Assembly: GCA_026826555.1 (NCBI GenBank)
Contig: JAKSZT010053764.1
Coordinates: 33,234,778 to 33,298,777 of the forward strand
Source: Tolypeutes matacus
Lineage: Eukaryota > Chordata > Mammalia > Cingulata > Chlamyphoridae
Reading direction: 5' to 3'
DNA length: 64,000 nucleotides
A model generated the notes under the pieces. That model searched no databases. It saw only the letters and a list, made by a program, of their open reading frames with translations, and was not told the DNA's origin. Positions within the stretch are counted from its first letter, which is position 1; the number at the start of each line of letters is the position of its first letter. The translations under genes were made by a program, and so were the position numbers. This document shows positions 10,690 through 22,815 of this stretch, piece after piece.

Positions 10690-12010
10690 TAGAACTAGAT
10701 ATCAAAAGAAGATAAAACATGAGCAGGTAGAGCTCAAGAAGAAAGAAAAAACAAAATAATCACATAAAAGAAATCTACATCAGAAGGATCATAAAGGAGA
10801 ATAGACACATCTGAAACCACATTAAGACACATGGGAGCTAAGATTTGAAAAAGGGCAAATTAAATTATCTAGAAATGACAGAGTTAAAACAGAATTACAG
10901 AAAAAATCATAGATATGGAACTATCTGAAAGTTGTTGCTATTTCTTTTACCAATATAAATTCTAGATGTATTAAATATTTATAGTGACAAATGAAAAAAA
11001 GTTGTAAAAAAAACATGGAAAAACTATTTTTAATAATATCAAAGTGGGCAGCATTTCTAAGAGTAACATGTAAAATGATAAATTTAACTACAAAGAACTC
11101 AAAATTTTCTATATTTTTATTATTTTGTAATAAAGTCAAAAGAAAATGACAACTACGATTAGAAAGTCAAAGTTAAATAAAGACATGAAAAAGTGGGAAA
11201 AATATTTTAACTCATATAAAGTTCTAATGACCTTAGGATGTAAATCATACCAACAAATCACTAAGACTAACAATCCAATGGAAAAGTCAGAAAAGGAGAT
11301 AAAAAGATAAAAAAACTGAATTATAAATATAAAGATATAAAGCAATGCTTAACCTGACATAAATAGAGAAACACAATGATACAGTTTTTAGTATGGCCAA
11401 ATATCAAACAGTTTGCTAAACCATTGTGCTAGTGAATATGTGGGGAAGCAGACAATTTCATACATCAAAAATTAGTACATTCTTTTTGAAGAGCAATTTG
11501 GCAAGGTCTATTAGAAGTTAAAATACAAAAGCTTTTCATCCCAGCAAATGCAACCTCTAAATATTTTTCCTGTTAACATACTGTCATGTGGCCAAGATGT
11601 GTTTGCAAGATGATTACAGAGTTGTTTGCAATATCAATGGATTGTAAATAACTAGAGGTGCATCCAGAGAGGACTTGTTAAGTAAATAATGGTACTTCTT
11701 TGCAATGGAATACTATATAGCCATTAGAAAGAATGAGGTAGTTCTCTTCATTGATTAGAATGCTTATAAGGTATAATAAGCAAAAAAGAAATGTGTGAAA
11801 TAGAATTTAAAGTATGTTATCATTTATAAGAGTATATGTTTGTGTTTGCATAGAATGTCTTTGGAAGATTAAAACTAGAAACAAGGAAAGATACTTCTGA
11901 GAAGAAGGACAGAATAAGAGGTAGATGCACTATCCATTACCTTTTGCATTGTGTTCTATGTGTATGTGTCAGCTATTAGGAAAACAATGGAATGATTTAA
12001 AATCAAAATA
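10690..12010 (+). repeat. Old L1/HAL1-like LINE, 3' part
   Basis: The second half follows old L1ME/HAL1 3' ends: 'GAGCAATTTGGCAAGGTCTA', 'ACTTGTTAAGTAAATAATGG', 'AATGGAATACTATATAGCCA', 'AGAATGAGGTAGTTCTCTTC' and 'GCATAGAATGTCTTTGGAAG'. The first half (10690-11330) is A-rich and only weakly assignable. All frames are closed. Confidence 0.75.
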
Positions 12011-13922
12011 AATTCATGTATAAAGTACACAAAATATAAAAATATTCCAAATGATTTTGCTTACTTTAATTCTACCATCAAATTTCAAGCGGAACATGTG
12101 AAAGGCTTGAAATGTTCTTAATTTGGTCGATGTCCTGTGGCTTCCCAAAGTTGTGCATTGAAAGACAAGGGATGGGGCAGTGGACACGCAAGCTGGGACC
12201 AGTTTCTGAAGGGATCGGGAGGGGGTGGTCAATGGGTAGAAACTGTTCTGAATATTTGCTCTTGAACTTTTAGAAAATGAAAGAAAAAAGGACCATCAAA
12301 AAATGTGGCCTTGTGGTAGATACTTCAAGATTCCGTTTTTCAATTTACCATGAGATTAGTGGCATCACGCCTCCACCCTTTTTAACAAATTTTTTCTCTG
12401 AGGTCTCTTCCCTCAGCCTTTGTTTAGTTAGTTAATTAAAGGTAGTTAAATAAAGATAGTGGGTGTGGTCTCCTTCCAAAAAGATCTTGTATTCATTTCT
12501 CCCTCAACCTTTACACTCACCTTCTGTTCTGCTGAGAACAGAACAAAAGCCAGGTTTTAACTGATCATTTCTCTTTGTAAAAGAATCTGCATTTAGGAGG
12601 GTAAGAAGAGTTCTTTTGGGGAATCTTTCTAAGAAAAAGAAAGAAAAGTGCCTGCACAGAGGAAAAAACAACAGCCACCTATAATCTTTCTTAATGCTTT
12701 TCTCTGTCTTTATTGTGCTCACATCCTGAAGCAAGATGGAATGCTCAGCCTTATTTAGTCTTGAAAAGAAATGATTATTTAAGTTGTTTTAAACAAACAC
12801 CAGACTCTCAAATTGTGTTGAATGAATGGTGTTTATCATCCACACTTTATTCCCTCTACTAGTGTTATATATCACAATTCCTTTAAGCTGAATAAGACAT
12901 CATCAACATTGAAACAAATATCCCCTTTGCTATATTTATAAATGTAAGAAAACAGGTCTACCCATAAAATGAATATTGAAGATGTTCCTTGGTGAGAAAT
13001 GACCTGGTTGTTACTGCAAAATACCTGTTAAGGGAATAAACTTACATATTGAGAACCAGTGGTTCTACACCCCCATCTTACAGGGTTTCCATAGAAAAAT
13101 GTATATACTCATAAGCTATTATCCCAAAAGTGAAATAATCTCAAGGAATCAAAAGAGATGATTACATGCCTCCCACCTGATAATGGAGAATATCATAATG
13201 TATTCCAATAATTAATTTTCTCCCACAATATTTTTGCTTCACTGGACAGAGCATTAATATCTTTCAAATGTTAGTCCATTCTCATATGATCTGAAATTTA
13301 AAAATACATTGTGAGGACTCACATGCATTACACACTCACATACTCACAAGCATAGCTGTGCCATTTCAAACTGAAAATAAATACAGTTAGTGCTTAAGGC
13401 ACTGCCAGCTCAGGTTGGCTTCCCCTTCACCTACCATGGCCAGTGAAAAAAATTCACACTCATTTTAAAATTAGCCGCTGCAAAACATAATTGGGAAGGT
13501 AAATCTACTGGAAGCCAAAAAAATAAAAAATAAATGCTGTAAACCCTCCATAATCCAGAGTGTTAGGTTATGGCATCTAAGAAAATAGGCACTAAAATGT
13601 CTATAAGTATAAGAGCTGTTGGTACAGGGACTCAACAAAACTGGATTTCCTTAACAATGGCCTCTCCCCTGGAAATCTCAAGACTTATTTGTGTATCAAT
13701 TACTGCCTTGCCATCTTTTGGTAAACCAGAAAGTAATACAGTCTTCCTTCCTATGGGCAGTCAGGAATTTAATCTACAAACATAAATATATATTTCTGAA
13801 GTTACATGTTTCATGTGGAAGGAAGCATGACGGTGACACTGTCAAACCTACTGAGTACACTGGACATATTTCCCACACAATCGCATGATATCATTTTAGT
13901 CGTCACAAAAGTCACGTGCGAT
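12011..13922. other. Single-copy non-coding DNA
   Basis: No repeat family, RNA gene or coding frame recognised. AT-rich with scattered CA-rich words near 13320. Confidence 0.45.
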
Positions 13923-13923
13923 A

Positions 13924-14391
13924 GATATTGTATGAGTTTCCTCTTGCTGCTGTAACCAGTTACAACAAACTCAGTGGTTTAAAACAAAAGAAATTTACTC
14001 TCTTGCAGTTCTGGAGGCCAGAAGTCTAAGATGAGTCTCACAGGGCTAAAATCAAGGAGTTGGCAGGGCTGGTTCTTTCCAGAGGCACTCAGGGAGAATC
14101 CATTCCTTGCCTCATTCAGCTTCCAGTGACTGCTGCCATTCCTTGGCTCATGGTCATCCAAGTCCAACTACATTGTTTGTTCCTCCCCTGTAGTCAAAGC
14201 ACTCCTTCTGCCTCTCCCTTATAAGGAATCTATGGTTACATTTAGGGTGCACCTGGATAATCTGAGGTAATTTCTCCACCTCAAGAGCCTTAACTTAATC
14301 ACATCTGTAAAGTTCCTTTGGCCGTGCAAGGTAACAAGTCCCAGAGATTACAGTGTGGACATCTTTGGGAGCCTTTATCCAGTGACCACAG
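13924..14391 (-). mobile_element. MLT1-type solitary LTR
   Basis: Read on the plus strand it starts 'GTATGAGTTTCCTCTTGCTG' and continues 'CAGTTCTGGAGGCCAGAAGT', which is the reverse complement of the MLT1/MaLR 3' end (CTTCTGGCCTCCAGAACTG...AATAAA-like...GGAAACTCATACA). It ends at about 14391 with 'TTTATCCAGTGACCACA'. An old ERVL-MaLR LTR without internal genes. Confidence 0.8.
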
Positions 14392-14512
14392 ATGTTATTA
14401 TTCCCACTTTATAAATCAGGGAACTAAAAATCAGTGATGGTAAACTGCTTGCCTACATTTACAGGGCCAGAGCAGCCATAATTCAAAGTCCATGTAGATT
14501 CCCCTACACCAT
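14392..14512 (-). repeat. MIR SINE fragment
   Basis: 'TTATTATTCCCACTTTATAA', 'ATCAGGGAACTAAAAATCAG' and 'ACTGCTTGCCTACATTTACA' are the reverse complement of the MIR 3' half (CCCATTTTACAGATGAGGAAACTGAGG...CTTGCCCAAGGTCACA). It abuts the LTR directly. Confidence 0.7.
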
Positions 14513-17500
14513 GTAGAAGATTTCGCATTTGAGAATCATTTCAGATTTTTGAAATGTATATTAAAACAAAATAAATGTTTTTAAGCTGAAAATATGACTT
14601 GAGATCTTTGTTGATAATTAATGGCTTGATGTGCTTCAAAAAGACGTATGAAATAAAGTCTGTATTACATAAAAATATCCCTAAGTTTCATGAGCTGAAA
14701 GGGTTGAAATTCCATTCCTTTTCCACAAAAACTAAAACCTACTCCAGATTTATTAATGAAAATATTTAAATGTGAATGTAAAGTTATTGCATGAAAATAA
14801 TGGGTGCTCATTTCCTTTTAAAACCAAGTAGAGCTATTCTCTTAGATCTGTCTTCTAGGAGATGTTTCAGGGCCCTAGAGTTGGGAAGGAGGGATAGGGA
14901 AGGGGGTAAGGTTGAGCCTGAGCAGGCTGACCTGTTACATTTACTATATTTAGGGGTCCTAAGTGGGAATCCATTGGGGCCTAATGTTCCTGCTGCTAAA
15001 ATTAATTTGGAAATCACTAGACTTAAATTTTCAGGACTTTTGTGATTCCTTAGGTGAATGCATCTAATGTGTCTCTGTATTGAGAGAGAGAAACACAAGA
15101 AAGAAGATAAAGGAGAGCCTGAATCTCAACATAGTGAGTTCCTCCATCATTTTTGCCCTTTCCAGAATAGTTGCCCATCCTTTCGGATAATTCTGCCAGA
15201 TCATGGTCTTTATAAATGGATCAGGTGTCCCCACTCAGCATGGTCAGCTCTTTCATGGTGTGCAGCCATTAGGGTCTCTTTAATAAACCACTACTCCAAG
15301 GGTATAAACCACTACATCATCACGGCAATCAACACTTAAAGCCGTCTCAACGCTAGCCATTGACTCCCTTCTCAGTGAACACATATGCAGGTGCTGCAAT
15401 TGTGTCTACAAACACAGCTGTTGGGGGAAACAAAGTGAAAAACACTCTTTATTTTGCAAACAACTGGTCAGAAACCACATATTCTTCTAAATTTAGTTAA
15501 TTATTTTCAAAATAACTTGGCTGAATACAGTCTTTTTCACACCTTCAAACCAGTCTTTGTTGATGCATTCCTTTACATTTGTGAAATGTACATAAAGACT
15601 TCTCCAAGGTCATGCAATTCCTAGTGCAATCATCTCATGACTTCAGCTCACACAAAGAGATTTTATGGAAGTTACTCCTGTTATGTCCATTCTTCCCCTG
15701 GTAACAACTTGTAGTAAAGAGTCTAGAAATTATACTAATGCTTATGTACTTTATACTTTACACCATTAACCAGGCCCCTGGAATTACATGAGAGAGTACA
15801 GCAACTTCAAAAGTATTAACATAAATCAAGAGGTACAGTAGGTCAAACTGGATCTTTTAGATTTGCTTGCTCATTCATTGATTCATTCATTCCTCCTATA
15901 CATAGCACTGTCTCATTCATTGTAGTAAAATGAAAGAAGACTCTGGTTTTGATGTGACATCCCATCTTTGGAAAAATTGCAATCTGTGTCTATTACCTGT
16001 CTTAAGAATTATTTATGGAACGTGCCTGTTTCATATACACTTTTCCCCCAGTGCTAATTAAGATTAATATGAGGTGATTTAAATAAGAAATAACTTGAAT
16101 GGTTATATCCCAGGAAAATACAATTCATTTAAGGCACAACTTGCCAAATGGTGTGTGTTCTTACTATGTATAAAACATTTAGAAAACACTTTTTAAAACA
16201 ATTGTAAAACGTGTGCTATGCATACAAAAGCCATACCTCCTTGTGAATTTGTTTCAGAATAAAAGCTTCAGTGAGTGACAGCTTTAAGAGTCCTAGCACA
16301 GAGAACAGGATGCCAGGGGTGGGGTGGGGGCAGAAGTGGAGTAGCTATACTGACAGGGCACTATAGAGCTTCTCAGAGGAGATAGCTGTCATTGGGAAAG
16401 ACTTTGAGGTAAGTGGCTTAACAAATGTTATTAAAAGTATCGCTGGAAGAAACGGATCAGAACAGGGGAAGACTGAAAAGAAAAAGTAAGGACACCGAGG
16501 TGGGGGACAGGTAATTGCTCCAAAGAGCTTACCTTCCTTCCATTTATTCTCTTTAGTTACTTTAGAGAGAAAAAGAAAATCCTTTCTGCTTGTATTTTAC
16601 CAAGTAAGCTGGTTCACTCATGGTTATTTCTTGTATCTTTTTCTACCTAACTTTAATTCCATTATTTCCAATTTTGTTTACCACAAAGACCACATTCCTA
16701 AAGCATTCTCAATAGAAGTAGAGTTGCCCAGACAAGCAGCCAGTAATGCCAAAATCATTTGTAAGGCAGCAGAATCTGGCTCGTTCTAGTCCTTTTGATA
16801 ATACTGGGCTCTGGAATTGGAAGACATGACTGTAGCAGCGCACATACTTCCCTCTTTCCATGAACGTGCTGGCAGAATGTGTCGGTGAGCCAGAGTTCAA
16901 GTGCTGTTATGAGTCACATTTCACTCCCCTTGGCTACCGCAGAGCTGTTCAGAGGCAAATACCTCATCAGCCTCGTAGACCTGGACAAACAAGCCTCTTG
17001 AGGATCACAAGTGATTCCTTTTCTGAGCAGGCACCCTCTCTGTCATTGTTTCAATATAGACTCTGAAAGGTGAGCCTCAAAACAAAACACAGAGACTCAA
17101 GCAGGTCAGACTTCCGGAGTGCACGTGGAAAAATAATCTTAGGTTGAATTAAAGGAAAGTGGGTGCCACCCCTCCAATTCCTCACCTGCTTTGCCCCAGG
17201 TGGCTGTGATAGAAAAGAATGCTCAGTCCCCAGGCACCCTAGTCAATGGAGTCATGGAAACCCATATTGGTTTCCTCCCTTTTTGTGAATACAAACTCCA
17301 TGGCATGACCCAATCAACCATGTCCAAACCGTACTCCTTTTTATTCTGATGTGGACCATCCTTCTCCACCTTCACCCTAGGACCTAATCCAATATCTGAT
17401 TCCACATTTTAGCTTCCTCAAAAATGTTCTGAGGATTTGAAATGCTAGCTCCTTCTGGCAAAAAAAGTCATAATCCCATTTTAATGCAAGAGTCTGCCCT

Positions 17501-17560
17501 CTAGATAGGTGGATCCGATCACACATTCAATGGAAATGATATGCAATGATAGAGAAAAAT
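14513..17560. other. Single-copy non-coding DNA
   Basis: About 3 kb without a recognised repeat. Short frames at 14791-15339 and 16709-17405 lie on both strands without domains. A short ATTC-rich run lies near 15870-15890. Confidence 0.45.
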
Positions 17561-17565
17561 CACAC

Positions 17566-18203
17566 TATATTAGTCAGGGTTCTCTAGGGAAACAGAACCC
17601 ACAGGAGATATCTTGTAAATATTAAGAAATTTTATAAAATTGTCTCATATGACTGTGGTGATGCATGAATCCAAATTCCATAGGCAGACTGCAATCTGGG
17701 AACTCCAGTGAAGGTTTCTGATGAATTCTCCAGGAGACGCTTGCTGGCTGAAGTAGAGATGGAAATTCTTTCTTCTGACTGCTGAAATCATCCTTCTCCT
17801 TTTACGGCATTCAATTGATGGATGAGACTTCTCTCATTGCTGAAGGCTATCTCCTCAGATGATTGTAGATCAGTAGCTTATAACCAGGGGTCCAGGGACC
17901 CCCAAGGAGTCCAAGAAAATTAAAAAACAAACAAACAAACAAACATTATTCTTGTGGGGACGTGTTGGTGTGGGTGTGATATATTTATTAAATAATACAC
18001 AGCAAAGTGTGGACTTAGTAAGGGGTCCGTGGAACTAAAAAGGTTAAGAACCCCTGTTGTAAATGTAATTAGCCATAGATGAAATCAACTTACTGATGAT
18101 TTAAGTCTATGAAATGTCCTCACTGCAACAATTAGGCCAGTGCTTGCTTGACCGAAAACTGGGACCATTAGCTGGTCAAGTTGACACATGAACCTAACTA
18201 TCA
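17566..18203 (-). mobile_element. ERVL-type solitary LTR carrying a nested hAT element
   Basis: The plus strand starts 'TATTAGTCAGGGTTCTCTAG' and ends 'GGTCAAGTTGACACATGAAC' then CTAACTATCA. This is the reverse complement of an ERVL-family LTR that begins TGATAGTTAG and ends GAACCCTGACTAATA. The 5-mer CACAC lies on both sides (17561-17565 and 18204-18208), a clear target-site duplication. A 186-bp hAT element at 17871-18056 interrupts it; without that element and its duplication the LTR is about 444 bp. Confidence 0.82.
17871..18056. mobile_element. Non-autonomous hAT (Charlie-like) element, 186 bp, nested in an LTR
   Basis: The left end CAGTAGCTTATAACC and the right end GGTTAAGAACCCCTG form imperfect terminal inverted repeats of the hAT form CAGGGGTTCTTAACC. 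The 8-mers TTGTAGAT (17863-17870) and TTGTAAAT (18057-18064) flank it, matching the 8-bp duplication of hAT transposases at 7 of 8 bases. It carries a short (AAAC)n run at about 17929-17945 and no coding capacity. It was presumably moved in trans by a hAT transposase. Confidence 0.85.
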
Positions 18204-18208
18204 CACAC

Positions 18209-18770
18209 ACTTTAATTAAAATGAATTATTTTAATATTTTTTTATTACAAAAATATTCTAAGTGCTGTTTAGTACAATAACTAGGGCAAAAAAGGTTGAC
18301 TCAGATACCATGAACTGGGCCTACTTCATTATTATTAGAGTTACAGAAAAGAATTTTGTTCTCTCTCTATCAATGCCAAAACCAACTGTTGCCTCCCTCT
18401 CCATTTCATGAATGTCAAAGAGTCAAACAATCATTTGGTTCCTACTATCCCCTTACCTAATTTTATTATTTTAAGAAGCTATGCTGTCTTACCAGTTTGA
18501 CCCCAGCTTCAATACGTTTCTGCCCAAAGGTAGTTCTTAGAACTTTCATCCCCATTGCAAGCTTAAAAGTACAACTCTTGCCTTTTTATTTTTACCAGGT
18601 TTCGCAGTGACTGATCCAGGCTGCCCCACCACCATTTTGTCTTGCCCTTAGTGCTTTAGAAGATGTTTTTATTGCTTTCCCAACATCCATTTCCTACCTC
18701 CTATCTGCCAGAAACAACCAGGTATCCATCCACCTACTCATAGATGTGTGACTCTGGAAACACAGGGTGA
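18209..18770. other. Single-copy non-coding DNA
   Basis: Nothing recognised. Confidence 0.45.
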
Positions 18771-18774
18771 GTCC

Positions 18775-18965
18775 TGTTTGGACTGAACCAATTTTAGTGT
18801 CTCACTCCCCTTGCTTATAATTGACTTAGGCATGTGCATAATGTAAAATTCTGGCCAATGAGACATGAGTGAAGTGTGCAACAGTACATCTGGAAAAGTT
18901 TTCCTTGCACTGAAAGTGAAGCACAGAAAGAGAAGACCTCTGGACATTTTAAGGACTGGATTTAA
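18775..18965. repeat. Unassigned ancient interspersed repeat
   Basis: 'TTCTGGCCAATGAGACATGA' followed by 'GTGAAGTGTGC' is a phrase seen in many mammalian old repeats. A second copy-like stretch occurs at about 22905-22995 ('CAGGCCAATGAAATGTGGGC', then 'AGAAGTGCAGTGT'). I cannot name the family with certainty. Confidence 0.45.
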
Positions 18966-19004
18966 TAGCTTGAGCAGTTCAGAAATCTTAGAGCCATGAA
19001 ATGA

Positions 19005-19105
19005 ACCTGTGCTGTCCAACATGGTAGTTACACATGGCTACTGAGCATTTGAAATGTTGCTAGTCCACATAGATTCCAAATAAATGTTGACCCAAGATTA
19101 TTGTA
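19005..19105 (+). repeat. hAT (Charlie-type) transposon fragment
   Basis: 'GTGCTGTCCAACATGGTAGT' and 'CATGGCTACTGAGCATTTGA' followed by AATGTTGCTAGT match the CAGTGCTGTCCAATA... / CATGTGGCTATTGAGCACTTGAAATGTGGCTAGT end of a common eutherian hAT family. Partial copy. Confidence 0.7.
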
Positions 19106-20130
19106 TTTCATAAATTGTAACCCTCCACCCAAATCTATGCACTATGTGATTGTAGAAGAAAAAGTATATGTCCATCCTGCCCAAAAGAAGATATAATAAG
19201 AGCAGGTAGCAAACATTTTCATTCACCCGATATTTTGAGTGGGTTAAGAAAAAAGGTTATTGTAACTAGACAGTTAATAATAATATTTTTTGGCCACTGA
19301 TGATTTAAAGCTCTAGCCAATACTATAAGTCATAAGGAATAAGTTTGACACCTTTTATAAGTCAACCAAACTTTTTTTTTTTCTTTTTCTGATTTATGCT
19401 TTGACCCACACAAGTCGTGTAAGTTGACCTTCCTCCTGTGGTGGCATCACCCCCAGCCTGCTGTTACAGAGGTTGTTCACTGGTTGGAATCACCTCAGTC
19501 CCATAAACCCCAGCAGCTGTGTTTGCAAATGGAGCAGGATCCATGGCGGCTAAGTCACAATTTGATGGAAGTTTGCCTTTAAAAAAAAAAAAAAAAAGTA
19601 TTTAAAGAATTTGATTTTTAAAAGAATTGTCTTATATCCCCAATCATTGGAATATGCTTTGATCCAAATTTTCAAAACCTCTACTGTTTACTATAGAGTA
19701 CTCCATTTTTGTGGATTTTCCGGTATCAAACATGTATTCTTTTTATTTCCTTTTTTTTTTTTTTTTTTTTTTTTCAGAAAAACAAAGGCATGAAATTCTT
19801 AGGTTCAGGAAATCCCCTATTAACTGACAACAGCTGAGAGCAGACTCAGTTCCTAACAGAAAAGGATTTCTGCTTCCCTTTTCCAAATTTTTTTTTTTTT
19901 CTGTATGGGCTGCAGTGTTTCTCTTCTCCATGCATAGGTGCCCGGCTCTGCTCGGGCTGAGTGGCATATGGCTACAAGTTATAAAAACAAAGTCATGAAG
20001 GCCTCCCATGTTTGCATTCCAAGTTCAAATAGCCACAGGGAATTCTCACTACCTTGTTTTTATTTTACAAAAATGTTTCAGGCTGCCAGGATCCCAAGTT
20101 GTCCATTCTTCAGAAGGAGCAGAAGAGAGG
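19106..20130. other. Single-copy DNA with long A and T runs
   Basis: Contains an A run at about 19579-19597 and a T run of 24 at 19751-19774. Either could be the tail of a decayed retroposon, but no body was recognised next to them. Confidence 0.45.
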
Positions 20131-20134
20131 ATAA

Positions 20135-20370
20135 TGATGTTCAATAATATTTATCAAGAGTGGATCATGTTTCAGGAACTGTGTTAGGTGCTCCCAAACA
20201 TTAGCTCTAATCCTCAAACCAATTCTTCAAGGAAGGCATTATTATCCCCACATGGCAGAATAGGAAACAGGGACTCAGAACGTTAAGTAGCTTGCCCGAG
20301 AACACAGCTGGCAAGAAATAGAACCAGGATTCTATCCCAGGCGCCAAAGTCTACTTTCCTCCTCTTTTAT
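20135..20370 (-). repeat. MIR SINE, near full length
   Basis: The reverse complement of MIR in order: 'GTTTCAGGAACTGTGTTAGG', 'GCATTATTATCCCCACATGG', 'TTAAGTAGCTTGCCCGAGAA', 'CACAGCTGGCAAGAAATAGA' and 'ACCAGGATTCTATCCCAGGC'. Confidence 0.9.
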
Positions 20371-20698
20371 CATAACATTCATACTTAATATTTTTGGCTT
20401 CATCAACTAAACAAAAACAAACCCCAACACCCACTCTTGTTATATTCATGAGAAAAGCTTATTGCAGTCCACTGGCAATTGTTTTTATTCTTTGAAAAAT
20501 TATTACATGAATATCCTTTCGATTTCTGTTCAGATAGGTAATCTGCAGCTGTCTGAGGAGCTCATGACAAACCCCAAATCTTACAGTATAGGGAGAGAAC
20601 ACCATTTTACATGCTGTTCAAAAAAATAAAAATTTATAAATTAATCTACACTTAATTGAAAGCAGCAGCAAACACTAATAAGAATTTACAGCACACGA

Positions 20699-21026
20699 CA
20701 GGGGTCGGCAAATTACCACCCATGGGCCAAATCCAACTGCCTACCTGTTTTTCTATGATGTGCAAGTGTAGAGTGGTTTTTACATTTTTGAATGGTTGAA
20801 CAAAATCAAAATAAGAATAATATTTGTGAAAATTATATGAAATTCACATTTCAGTGCCATAAAGAAAACATTTTTGGAGCACAGTCACACTCATCTTTCC
20901 ACATTCTGCCCATGACTTTGCAGTACAACGGCAGAGTAGAGCAGTTGTGAAAGATATTGCATGGCCTGTAAATCTGAAAATATTTACTCTCTGGTCCTTT
21001 ACCAAAAAAAGTCTGCCAGATGATAG
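20699..21026 (+). mobile_element. hAT-Charlie-like non-autonomous element
   Basis: Begins CAGGGGTCGGCAAA, the known terminus of a eutherian hAT family, and ends with 'ATATTTACTCTCTGGTCCTT' followed by ACCAAAAAAAGTCTGCCAG, the complementary terminus (CTGGCAGAC... read in reverse). The last bases of the right end are decayed and no clean 8-bp duplication is visible. About 328 bp, no coding capacity. Confidence 0.78.
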
Positions 21027-21359
21027 TATATGTCACTATGGTTGGAGCTACAAAGGTGACCAAGACAGGATCAGACTCTGCTCTTAAGGAAAAGAACAGT
21101 CTTGGAGAGGACTAAAGACATCTAGGATTATAATCAAGGTCAGTGTCAAGAAATGTTTGAGCTCAGTGAATACTCAAAGGAGAGGAAGATGTAAAAAGGC
21201 AAGGAGACTGAGGCACGTGCTCTTTTTAATGCCATCCTTATCCTGCTTTAGCTAGTAACTGAGAATAGGGGTAAATTCACACTAGATCCCTTCATCTTTC
21301 TTTATTCTGCCTCATGCATTCACACACACACACACAAAATTATAAAGTCTTTTTCAGGA

Positions 21360-21443
21360 TGGCTCTATTTTCAAAATTCTATTTTAATTTTAGTTCTATT
21401 TTAATTCTGATTCTATTTTAATTAATACTCCAAAATAGAGCCA
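21360..21443. repeat. Three 17-bp tandem units between 12-bp inverted arms
   Basis: TGGCTCTATTTT at 21360-21371 is exactly complementary to AAAATAGAGCCA at 21432-21443. Between them, TTCTATTTTAATT occurs three times at 21377, 21394 and 21411, a 17-bp period. Confidence 0.85.
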
Positions 21444-21499
21444 AAGCATGTATAGGAAACTCTAGCCCATGTTCAAAGATTTCTAGAGCACACGGGAAT

Positions 21500-21612
21500 G
21501 TAGACATTATTTAATCCCGCTGTTTAATTTTGCTGGTGAGAAAACTGAGCCCCAAAATGGTAAAGAGAATTCACCAAGTTCAAAAGCCTAGTAAATGACT
21601 GAACTGGCAGTA
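21500..21612 (-). repeat. MIR/L2-like fragment
   Basis: 'GAGAAAACTGAGCCCCAAAA' and 'TGGTAAAGAGAATTCACCAA' resemble the reverse MIR core (GATGAGGAAACTGAGGCACAGAGAGGTTAAG). Short and diverged. Confidence 0.5.
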
Positions 21613-21639
21613 GACGAGAGTGAAAAAGCCCTATAATTA

Positions 21640-21825
21640 CAGAGTGTCTTCTTCTACGTACGTTTTCTAATTTAACACTCACAACAGTCCTACAAGGTAG
21701 ATATTATTACCTTCACCATACAACAAAAACCTGAAGCTCAGAGAAACCAAATCACTTACCTACCATCACTCAATAGTTTTATAAAGCCAGAAACTCAGAC
21801 TCAAAGCCTGTGATTTTTTTCACTT
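21640..21825 (-). repeat. MIR SINE
   Basis: 'CACTCACAACAGTCCTACAA', 'GGTAGATATTATTACCTTCA', 'CCTGAAGCTCAGAGAAACCA' and 'CAGAAACTCAGACTCAAAGC' are in reverse MIR order. Confidence 0.85.
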
Positions 21826-21829
21826 AATA

Positions 21830-22360
21830 ATTTTCTGAAGGCCTATAACAGAGATACTTTTACCCTAGCACAGATGATCCACCTAGTTCTAAAAAGAAGG
21901 TATCTAGCTTCAAAGCTTCATAATGCTCAGAGGAGCTGTGGTTTTCTCTAACTATCTCACCTGTACCTTGCTCTTAGTGTAGATCTGGCAAGCTTTATAA
22001 AATAACACTGGTCATTTATGGACTTGCTTTATGCCATTTCTTCCTAAAATTAAATTGTGCTTGTATCTTCATCTCCAGAAATGCTGGATCCCATTCAGGT
22101 GGACATGCTGTGAAAATCTAGCAGCAATACTTCCATCATGCATTAGGCTGCACTAAGTCTGACTAATGAAGCACTTATTTTAGTAAATATTTTTAACTGA
22201 GTAAATTTAAAATGCAGACTTGTGTGTTAACCTGGTACTTAGGACCCAGATTCTTGACCAGTTACTAGTTAGAAAATGAGGTTGTATAGTAATTTGCTCA
22301 CTTTTCACAAACCAACACACTATAACTCTTAGCCCTAAAAGACTCTTCAAAAACTCTTCA
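21830..22360. other. Single-copy non-coding DNA
   Basis: Nothing recognised. Confidence 0.45.
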
Positions 22361-22374
22361 AAAGATGTGTTAGA

Positions 22375-22815
22375 AATGTATTCACTGTTGGTGGGAATGT
22401 ACAATGGTACAGCCCCTGTGGAGGACTGGTTGGCAGTTCCTAAAGAAGTTGAATATAGATTTGCCACGTGATTCTGCAATACCACTACTGGGTATAAACC
22501 CAGAAGAACTGAGAGCAATGACACGAACAGACATCTGCATACTTATGTTCATAGTGGCATTTATCACGATTTCTGAAAGTTGGAAACAACCCAGGTGTCC
22601 ATCAATCGATGAATGAATAAACAAACGGTGGTGTACTCACACGATGGAATATTATGCAGCTATAAGAAGAAATGAAGTCTTGAAGCATATGACAACATGG
22701 ATGAACCTGGAGCACATTATGTTGAGCGAAGCAAGCCAAACACAAAAGGACAAATACTGTATGAATGCACTACTATGAACTAGATATATTGTGTAACATT
22801 AAAAAAAAAAAAAAA
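22375..22815 (+). mobile_element. 5'-truncated LINE-1 insertion with 14-bp target-site duplication
   Basis: The sequence encodes the last part of L1 ORF2 in pieces: 'TVGGNVQWYSPCGGLVGSS' style text, 'ESWKQPRCPSIDE' at about 22575-22615, then 3' sequence with 'GACAACATGGATGAACCTGG' and 'AAATACTGTATGAATGCACT', ending in an 18-19 base A tail. AAAGATGTGTTAGA occurs at 22361-22374 and again at 22816-22829. Lower divergence and the intact duplication mark it as younger than most L1 pieces here. Confidence 0.9.
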
